64,000 nt of DNA from Oscheius sp. JU75. Its lineage: Eukaryota; Nematoda; Chromadorea; Rhabditida; Rhabditidae. Below the pieces are notes generated by a model, which was not told the DNA's origin, did not search any database, and saw only the letters and a list, made by a program, of their open reading frames with translations. Where the stretch lies: the NCBI GenBank assembly GCA_037178855.1, contig JASJZC010000006.1:4898001-4962000 (forward strand), given 5' to 3'. A program made the translations under genes and the position numbers. Below are positions 55,975-64,000 of the stretch, in pieces. How positions within the stretch are numbered: position 1 is the stretch's first letter; each line of letters begins with the position of its first letter.

Positions 55975-56880
55975 TTTTCCACTTTTCTGTTTCTCGACTT
56001 CCTAATTGTGAAAAATATAACCTGGAAAATGAACTGAAAATATGGAACACGCGATGACAAGCGGTCAAGAATCTAAACAAACGAAGGAACAACTAAAAAC
56101 TGAAGAGTTTATTCGTCTCTCGAAGAGACCAAATTAATTACACGTAAAATGAAAAAAATAGTTAAGAAGTTGGAATAAATACTGACCAGAGTAATGTGTG
56201 AGGGGATAAAACGCAATGACTATAAAAAAAAACCCTTATTCCATTAAAGTGAGTGTCTCGCTATGCGCCCAAAGTTAGTGCGCACTTTTCAAAAAATGTG
56301 TTGTCAAACATTGTCAGAAATCCATTTCTTGGAGATTTGGAGTAAATATGTCTCAATTGGAAATCAAGCCTTCGAATATTTTCAATGTTTTACACACATT
56401 CTTATGAATTTTAAGTGTGTTTAATCGACTCAGCGTCGAAAACAACCCCAGATGCATCTACTTCGACGTCAAAAATGTTGAAAATAATGAAGAAAATTGA
56501 GAGAACATTGTTCTTCTCCCCTTTTTCGTATTTTCTATTTATTTTTGGCGTCGAAGTAAACGTTTCAAGCCGATTAAATACACTTAGAAGTCATGCAAAT
56601 CTGTGTAAAGTACCGAAAAATGCGAAAACTTGATTTTCAGGGAAGTTCGTTGCGGGACCCAACTACAAAAGTCTTTCCTGGGAGACCCAAAGACCCGCAG
56701 GGTCACTGTCCCTTTAAAACTGTGGTAAAACAATGGGGAACAAACTAAGAAAACATGTCAGTGTTTTTCTTTCGGGTTCCAAGTAGGAATTTTACGTGAA
56801 CTGACACCCAGGAACCAAAAAATTTGAAGAGACTAGTTGTATGGCGAGCAGTCGAGATCCGATTCTCAAGAGGAAAGGAC
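55975..56880. other. Intergenic region dominated by a fold-back repeat
   Basis: This 900 bp separates the TBC and ATF6 genes. The only structure seen is the hairpin element at 56355-56640. The remaining sequence is A/T-rich with no coding signal. Confidence 0.5.
56355..56640. mobile_element. Fold-back (long inverted repeat) MITE
   Basis: The left arm, starting GGAAATCAAG (about 56359) and running through AAGTGTGTTTAATCG (56413-56427), matches the reverse complement of the right arm, CGATTAAATACACTT (56571-56585) through CTTGATTTTC (56629-56638). Pairing resumes further in at ACTTCGACGTCAAAAA versus ACTTCGACGCCAAAAA. More than half of the 285 bp can fold into one imperfect hairpin. There is no coding capacity and I see no clear target-site duplication. 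Confidence 0.65.
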
Positions 56881-59305
56881 TTAATGTAGCTGGGGAGGTA
56901 ACAGCTGGCGCGAGAGCTGGAAGAGACCGGTTCCGACGACACGAAGGTCGATGCGCATCAGCGGGACCTGGAACAAGGGGATATTATCAGGGGAATCGGA
57001 ACTTTTAGATACTTTTCCGACAGCTGTCGAGTTATGTGAGAGGGCCGGCAGAATGAGCGTCACTTTGGGCGTGGCTGTGAAGTTTCTCTCCAGCGCAGGG
57101 AGTAGAAAGTAGTCCTGGAAAATATCTTGAAAAAAGTAAAATGGTAAAGACGAACCTCCAGAGCCAGGACATAAAGAGTGTCCTCTTTCTGTTGAATAGC
57201 CGCTGTCAACTTCTCGTAGGCCTTTCTGCTATAATAGTCTTGCTTGTCCGTCTTGAGGAATTTTCTCGCGCGATCTCTCCTTGTCGTTCCACCGCTTATC
57301 ATGTCCAAATGGCGCCAGAGTCGATCCTTCGGCTTCTTCTCCACCTTCGTCGCGTTTTTTTCCGTCTCAGTCACATTGACTCGAGCCGATCCCAACGCCG
57401 ACAGCCAGTCCTTTTGTTTTTTCTGAAGGAGACGGTGTTTTCCTTTGAGACCGAGGCTCATCGTCTCGTGACGATCGACCCAGTCGTAGAGGTCGCTGTT
57501 CAATCTGGAAAGGACTTATTGTAACAACTCTCGGATGATCTCAGATAGTTCTTTTTCTCTTTTTCTCGTAGTTTGTCTTCCTGAAACTGTTCTTGTTTTG
57601 TCATAAATCTCACCTGATAGCCTCGGTGCTATTGTAGAACTTCCTGCTAGCACAATTTGTCAGGCTACTCGCATTGACCGGAAGCGTCTGGATGATATCC
57701 GCGTTCAGAACTCGTCCTGTCGGCTGTACTCTGGTCGTATTGACAACTTGGCTGACCGATCTAGCTGGTGTACTGAAATTGACTATCAAAAAGAGAGAAA
57801 CGATAACTAACCTGTCGAAAGAGATGGGATTCACAGCCATGACCATGAAGACGGCCATCATTAACGTTCCAGCAACTGCTATACGTTTTCGTGATGGAGG
57901 CTGGGATGTCTGGGTGAACTGAAAGGAGTTGAAAAATTTGCTAAGCAGGGTAAAGAACGTACCTCGTAGCGTGAAAGTCTCATCTTCAAACACTCGTTTT
58001 CCTCTCTGAGAACTCCATTTTCTTCCTGTAGATCCGTGATTGTCTGTTTCAATTCCTCGATTTCCGCCTTCTTCTTCAGTCGGGAAGCTTGTGCAAATGC
58101 TCTGTTCTTCGCCTTTCTGTCCTCCAGTTTCCGCTCGGACTCATCTTCTGGCTGTGCGAGGACAAGTTTCCTCGGAAGGGCTTGTATCGGCTAAAATGAA
58201 GTGGTAAGATAGAGAAATACAGAAAAAGAGGGTGCTATTGCACTATGGACGGTATTAACTTTTCAGGCGGCCTTAAATTTTTCTAGTCAGTTTTAAAATT
58301 TCGAAGTATAGGCGGTCTTAACATTAATTTTTTTTGAAAATAGCTGAAATATGGTCCAGAGCTCAAAAAATAGTGCTCAGAGTTGAAGAAGTTTAAGTTT
58401 AAAGGAGGAGAGCAGAAAACGAGGGAATTCTAATTGACCTTTACAATTGGCAAGAGGCGTCTGTCTGCGACACAAGTCAACTCTAATCTGGGATAACACT
58501 TGGCAATGTTTGTAGCCTTCTGTCAAGTAGTATCCTAGATTAAGAAAATTTAAGACCGCCTATAATGCACCAAAAAGAGTACCTGTTGGGCGATGAAAAT
58601 AGGAGCCTGTTCCTGTTTCACGTAGATTGGTGTGATGGCTGGCTCGGCTTTCACATAAACAGGACTGCCAATTACGTAGGAACCAGGAACAGCAGCTTGC
58701 GGGGAGCAAAACCTCTTCGGTTCCTGAATCTACTATTCAGGAGAAAGCAGAATGGAAGGTACTGTTTTTGGGACGATATAGACGTATTTTTTGGTCGTAG
58801 ACGTTGGCGGGGCAGGTCTCGGAGTGATCTGAAACTCTGTTATTATTTCGAGGAAGCCAACTAAAGATACCTTTCTTACAGAAGTTGGCTGAATCGGTGA
58901 GGCTTTTGGTGTGATCGGGGCATAGGTCATCTCTTCGCTCTCCATTCCCTGCTGCTGATAAAATCCCTGGTCATTTTGGAAGGGCGGAAAAACCCAGGGC
59001 GAGTTCTCCGCACTGTCCATGCTCCCACTCGGACTGTGCTTTCCGGAATCCGATGAGTTGCTCGAAATGTAACCGCTATCAAAGACACCCGGATCCGGTG
59101 GCGTTGTCTGTCCTCCCTCAAGCGAATCCGTGTCCGTGAATGTTGTATAAGCCTAAAATTGTTGTTTCCGCGTGAATAAAAAATTGAAACTCACATCATA
59201 GGGAAACTGAGAGAAAATGTTGGGATCTTCGGGCTGGAACAGCGTGTGTGGGTCTATTCTCAGTAGATCGTCGTCCGGCCATTCCGTCGCAAACGGATCG
59301 TCCAT
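56881..59305 (-). CDS. atf-6: ATF6-type ER-stress bZIP transmembrane transcription factor
   Basis: ER membrane sensor of the unfolded protein response; on stress its N-terminal bZIP part is cut free and enters the nucleus. ATG 59305 opens an acidic activation region (MDDPFATEWPDDDLL, then a Ser-rich SGYISSNSSDSGK). The bZIP basic region KNRAFAQASRLKKKAEIEELK is followed by leucine heptads (TDLQEENGVLREENECLK). A single membrane helix (AVAGTLMMAVFMVMAVNPISF) comes next, then a luminal domain with KHRLLQ as a possible site-1-protease-like R-x-L, N-glycosylation sites (NVT, NAS, NST), and the end VPLMRIDLRVVGTGLFQL before TAA at 56881. The large intron at about 58196-58588, between activation and bZIP exons, hosts a MITE. 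The basic region keeps N..A..SR but has Ala/Ser where many bZIPs have Cys. Confidence 0.9.
58307..58564. mobile_element. MITE with 15 bp terminal inverted repeats, containing palindrome copy 2
   Basis: TATAGGCGGTCTTAA at 58307-58321 is the perfect reverse complement of 58550-58564. A related half-site (AGGCGGCCTTAA) lies just outside at 58264-58275. Within the element, 58478-58495 repeats the 18 bp arm of the element at 19938 exactly, and 58531-58542 (TATCCTAGATTA) is the opposite arm with one change. It occupies the ATF6 intron. It is non-autonomous with no reading frame. Confidence 0.7.
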
Positions 59306-59820
59306 TTTTCTAAAAAAATTTTATGCATCCAAAGAAAAAGAGAAGTCATACGAGCAACAAGAAGCTATTCTAGAGAGGGCTTGTTCAGCTGGACTGACCA
59401 GACAAACAATCCGGTTTTACGAGAAAAAGAGAAAAGATATAAAGCGGTAGATAACCGCTTAACAAAACATGAACAAGATATTTATACAAATTGTAAACTT
59501 TCATTCTAATGATCACAAAATTTCATACGGAAAGCATATTTCAGACTGGGGACAAAATGAGACTAGAATACCCGTACGAAGACAAAGAAAACTACCGGCT
59601 AGAATCTCGAATGGAATGTTAATTTTTAGGGGGGAATCCTGATTTTAGCACCTAAAATAGTTCACCCGTACACATAGAATTATGCGTAAACGACCAGTTT
59701 TTGGGGGTATATAAAAGCACCAGCTACATGTTATGTACATCAGGAAGATCTATAAGAATATGGGGGTTAGACATTACTAAAGATGGATAGGGGTTAGACA
59801 AAATAGGGTATAGAAAGCAT
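59306..59820. other. Intergenic region between ATF6 and DOCK genes
   Basis: This 515 bp lies upstream of ATF6 and downstream of the DOCK gene (both minus). It is A/T-rich with no recognised gene, RNA or repeat. It probably contains the atf-6 promoter and the DOCK 3' untranslated region. Confidence 0.5.
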
Positions 59821-62800
59821 TTAATTGACGCCACCGATAGAGTCCAGGACGTGGTTCGGCGTGCGTGGGTAATACTTCTTCTCCTCGTCGTTTTTGTTCG
59901 TAAACTGAATTTTGAATAAATGCATAGAAAGTATAAAACTGACAGATTCGTTGAAAAAGGTCTGAAGTCGTTGTTGCATGCCCTCAAAGGAGGTGGCCAT
60001 CATCTCGTGGTAGCTCTGTTGATCAGCCCCGACGGCCTGTTTATTCGTGGCTAAGGCCACATCGCAAGCCGAAATCAGTTCACGGAAGGCGTCCTTCAAC
60101 TGGTTCATTCCCTCTTCGCCGTAGCGTTTTTTCTGCACAGAATCGGTGAAGGCTTCGGCGTAGGCGAGAGGACCGGCATTGACCTGGAATAGGAGAGAGA
60201 TTAACAGGGGTGTTGGATTACACTTTGGGTAAACAGAATGTTTCATTCTAGAACTGAACCCTAGTAGACTCTTTCTAATTTTCATTGGGTTCGTTTTTGG
60301 AAGAGTTAGTCTCAAAAGACTTACAGTTGCAGCGACTGCTCCCTGTAGCATGAGCTGCAGTCTCTTGATATCGAGCGGCCGTCCCTCGGTCACATCCGGA
60401 AGAGCCGATCGTATGTCGGCCGCCTTCATTCGCAATTTCTGACAGGCAAAATGCAGAGGCGAGTAGATTTTCTGCTCACTGTCTATCACTCGCATTCGTT
60501 TTAAACTGCTCGGGAATTGTCCGGAAACTGAACACCTTTGTTTTAGATAGAAAAACTTCGAAACATACCTCTGAGAACGACGTGTTTTAGAGCCTGTCCG
60601 ACAATCGACGAGTCGCCGGCCGCATTCTCCTCGGCGATAGGGGTTTCGTAGGTGAATGTCGTCAAGTTTGTATGCGTCCAAAAGTCTTTCGGACGATTTT
60701 CTCCTTCCAGCTGGGGTTCAACGTGCGTGATCAGCATGTAGGCTCCCTCGGAGACGTTCCCGTTCATGTAAGAGACCTCAGTTTCGGATAAGATCTGGAC
60801 ATCGTTGATATTTTTGCTCAAACAGTTTTCCTTCATTCTCAATGAGGCTTCTGCGAGAGATGTCAATCCGGGCTCCTTGTAGATCCATTCTGTGTCGTTA
60901 TCCTTTCTGGCAATAAAAGATTAGTGACTCAAAAACATAAAAACTAACTCAAAGGCCTGTCCAATGAATCTAACTCGGAAATAAGCTCCCAGATGTCGTT
61001 TTCCGCTCAACTTGATCTCTCCGGCTCGGCTGTTCGCCTGCTGCAGCTCGTGATAGATGCTCACCAGAGACTAAACATCCTTTGAGTACTACAAAAAGAG
61101 AACTGACATTGAAATCGCGTTTTTTCTCGAGAGCCGGGATGATCAGCCGGTAGAGGGGGCCGATGGTCTCGTATCTCTCGGCCGAGGTCAGCGCCTGAGC
61201 CGTCTGTTCGATCTTCTGCGACAGATTGTTCAGCGTGAATCCACCCGGCTGGACTGTCCGTTCCTTGCCGAGATGTTTCTCCTGTCCTGCAATTTCTCGA
61301 CTGATCCAGTCGAAAATATCCCAGTCGAGGCTGATTTCTCCACGTTCGGCGAGCTCCTTGGCATAGATAGCTACGGTATGCGCATGACAGACTGCAGCCT
61401 CGGAATACCATTTCTCTGCAAAAATTGCTGTTATGCAGTCCCAAACAACTTGGAATCGACAAAAAATACAAAAAGACTGACCATTGGTATGAACATTGGC
61501 CAGAGCATCGAACCAGGCACTTCTCAATGCAGCCGATCCCCTGTAGCTGTCCGCCAACTGGACGTGGAGCTCCGCCAGACGAATCGAATCTTTCTCAGCG
61601 TCCTTGAGCGAGACTGTGGCCAACATGACTCCTCTCAGCTGCTTTATCAGCTCCTAATTTGAACTTTTTGGGCATGCGGAAACAGACACAAACCATCACG
61701 GCCTTATCGAACTGTGTTCCCTTTTTAGCGTCGGTGGCCACGAGAGATTCCAGTGCCTGAAGTCCTTTTTCGAAACGATGACTAGGGAAGATTGTCAGTT
61801 TGGTGCCGAGAAGACGAGCTAGTGCGACGCCGGTCTGTGCTCCTGGCCGACCGAGTCGTTCCGAACGAGAAATTTCATGCGCATCGGGGACCGAATTGGC
61901 CGGCAAGACACTGACGGCCATCGCATGGTTGGCTACATAATATTTGATTGAAAAAATGAGACGAAAAAGAACCTACCCAGTTGAGTTTCGAGCGCCTCGT
62001 AGCCGGAGCGAAGAATCAGTTGAAGGAGACCGGCAGCGGCGCTTTGAATCGAGGACAGACGACTGGCCATTTGTAGGAGGACGTGCTCAATCATGACCGA
62101 CAAGGCATCCAGAGGGCCACTGTCGAAGAGGAACAGACGGTACTGGAGACTAGTTATACAGCATTCTTCCAGAAAAAACTCACGTGATTGACGAACATGG
62201 CAATAGCTGCCAGAGCATGAAGACGAATAGATTCGGGCCAGTTGTCCTTCAGGAACTCGAGATGGAGTGAGAGCAGCTTGGCAAAGATCTCGTTGTGCTC
62301 GCCGTTGGAAAGCGCTTTCGAGTGTTTTTGCTGCAACTTGTGTTTGGAAATATTGAGCAAAACCAACCACAAAAAACTTGGAAAAGGTTTGTAGGGCGTC
62401 GAGAATGATCATGGCGACTTCTTGGCTCAAGTTGAGCAGCTGGAGCACGGCGAAGGGAATACTCGAGTCATCGTCTTTGCCCGAATCCGTATAGTTGGTC
62501 TGATTGAGATCGCTGATCGAGTTTAGGCGGGAGGATGATGGCGGCTGTGGACGGAGCGTTTTATCGGCCGATTTTTGTCTGAGTTTCAGAGTTTTGAAAA
62601 GAAGATTCAAGAGAACAAACTTTCTCGTAGTGACAGAAATCGCGTGGTCTCTTCCGCGGTAACTGAAGACACTGGCCACTATTTCGAGCAGATTCAGGAT
62701 TGAGAGAGCACGTGATCCGTCTGATTCGAGCCAGATGTCGATGAGAATCCGCCGCGGCAAACGGTGAATGACAAAGAGGACGGAGATCAGGAAGTCGCGA

Positions 62801-64000
62801 ACTTCTTCCTACAAAAAATTGTGTTCATTGTGATGCAAATACAATGTTACAGCTTTACGGCTAAAGTAAATAAATGAATACAAACCGCATCCAAACGCTC
62901 CATAAGCGGTGTGATCAATCCCGGAGCCAGAGTCTTTGTCGGCGATTCGCGGGTCTCGAATGGTTTACTCAGAATCCTCAAGGCGGGTCCCTCTTTCGTG
63001 TCCTGTACGACAAACTCCAGCTCTCCGATAATTTCGACAGCAAAGCGTAAAAGTGGGGCGTAGAGAGTCGCTATCCGTTGTTGCTTGCTCTGAATAGGCG
63101 ATATTTTTGAAATTTGGTATGAATAGGTACTTACCACGTCGGAGTAGCGCGTGTCGAAGCTGTGTTTGGCCAAAAGATTGCGTAAAATGCCAAAAGATTG
63201 ACGTCGGAATTCGCGCGATTCTCTCAGGGATGCTTTGAGTTCTTGGAAGAGAAGTCCGGCCAGGAAATGCCTCGAGGCGTATCCTGCGCTCAGACACCAT
63301 TCATCGGCACACTGAGCATCTAAAATAGAGAAAAGTTTATAGAATGAGGACAAAAGCGTTTACATCTGTCGCTGTCGTACTGCTCCACTGCTGCCGGCTG
63401 AAAGAGTTGACTGAGCCAATTGTAGCCGCCAGTCTGACCGAGGATTCGGGACATGAAGCCAGTTCCTGAAGATTCGCAATTGAAGGCGTTCTTCAATATT
63501 TAAAAATTAATAACTTTCAATATCAGCATTTCTCTTTTGAGCGCTAGTCAAAACACGAAAAACAAACCAGTTGAAGAGACCGTCGTAATGGGCGGCGGCT
63601 GATACTCGACACGGCGGATCTGGTTGTTCAGATCCATCAACACAGGCAGATTGAGCGGAAGCCAATGCTCGTGCTCGCAGACTATCAACAACAGCGTGTT
63701 CTTGTACTCTCTCAGCATCTTCGGCTCGTTCGAATCGTATGCAATAACGGCCTGATAAATCCAGTTGAAGACAGCTCCGCGGTCCAAGAACGTCAGACTT
63801 TTCTTGACAAACGTCGAAATTGCCACATTTGCTTGTCGACATTCCTCCGGTAGCTCCTTGTGGTTCTCAATGACCGTCTTGATCACCGCCTCGACCATCA
63901 AACCGACAGTTTCCAACACATCCGGCGCCAGACGGTCTTTAGGAATTTTCTGAATCAATTTGGGTGAGAGAATAATAAGGAAAGCTCACTCGAAAGAGTC
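59821..64000 (-). CDS. DOCK9-11 (zizimin, DOCK-D) type Rho-family GEF, 3' part
   Basis: Guanine-nucleotide exchange factor for Cdc42/Rac-type GTPases; the 5' part lies beyond the window. The part present begins near 63990 and ends with TAA at 59821. Visible order: a helical armadillo-like region (KIPKDRLAPDVLETVGLMVE, then FHLPLNLPVLMDLNNQIR-like and SAGYASRHFLAGLLFQELK), a Ser-rich linker (RPQPPSSSRLNSISDLN), further helices, and the C-terminal DHR-2 exchange domain. The DHR-2 includes AEKWYSEAAVCHAHTVAIYAK, the switch-inserting region before ADIRSALP, and the DOCK-D hallmark VNAGPLAYAEAFTD. It ends with RELISACDVALATNKQAVGADQQSYHEMM and a short tail SIGGVN. The VNAGP-[LM]-AYA motif separates DOCK9-11 from DOCK1-8. 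More than ten exons with short introns are present and no lesion was seen. Confidence 0.85.

Overview
This window is nuclear DNA from a free-living-type, probably chromadorean, nematode. The evidence is: introns are mostly 35-60 bp, with GT donors and TTTCAG-type acceptors; acceptor-like sites sit a few bases upstream of several start codons, as expected for spliced-leader trans-splicing; and the gene content is typical of worms (Srx-like chemoreceptors, a GT92/DUF23 glycosyltransferase, an astacin with ShKT domains, a MLT-10-type protein). A long-variable-arm tRNA with anticodon UAU, a type described only from nematodes, supports the placement. The species cannot be named from the sequence. 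Genes lie on both strands and many neighbours converge with only 50-185 bp between stop codons.

Layout. 0-5.5 kb: two related Srx-type receptor genes in opposite orientation, one with a frame break and one lacking its first helix. 5.7-6.9 kb: a GT31 galactosyltransferase. 8.6-10.3 kb: thymidine kinase (minus), with a 1 kb first intron holding coding-like debris. 11.1-13.2 kb: a GT92 glycosyltransferase. 13.2-15.6 kb: two tandem 7TM receptors (minus); a third member is at 43.8-45.2 kb. 17.0-21.0 kb: an unrecognised acidic protein and a C2H2 zinc-finger protein. 21.2-29.1 kb: four housekeeping genes on the minus strand (cis-prenyltransferase, USP14, GPR89/GPHR, Mahogunin-type RING ligase). 29.5-30.5 kb: mitochondrial enoyl-CoA hydratase. 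30.6-40.5 kb: a secreted/cuticle-flavoured block (astacin, MLT-10-like protein, Cys-repeat/ShKT protein). 42.5-45.2 kb: a hypothetical membrane protein and the third 7TM receptor. 45.4-52.7 kb: importin-7/8, whose introns contain the tRNA, a broken casein-kinase-like fragment and the whole eEF2 kinase gene. 53.6-59.3 kb: a small L7Ae/RPP38-like protein, a TBC1D13-type RabGAP and ATF6. 59.8-64.0 kb: the 3' part of a DOCK9-11 (zizimin) GEF running off the window.

Repeats. Several short non-autonomous elements with terminal inverted repeats are visible: a pogo/Tigger-like MITE (41.8 kb), a 70 bp palindrome present twice (19.9 and 58.5 kb), a 258 bp MITE that contains the second palindrome copy (58.3 kb), and a 290 bp fold-back element (56.4 kb).

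How the genes fit together. Most are unrelated housekeeping genes packed together. Functional themes are ER stress and glycosylation (ATF6, cis-prenyltransferase, GT31, GT92, GPHR), ubiquitin turnover (USP14, MGRN-like), translation (eEF2 kinase, the unusual tRNA), chemosensation (five receptors), and moulting/extracellular matrix (astacin, MLT-10, Cys-repeat protein). The most notable single feature is the tRNA, because its body is of leucine type while its anticodon reads an isoleucine codon.
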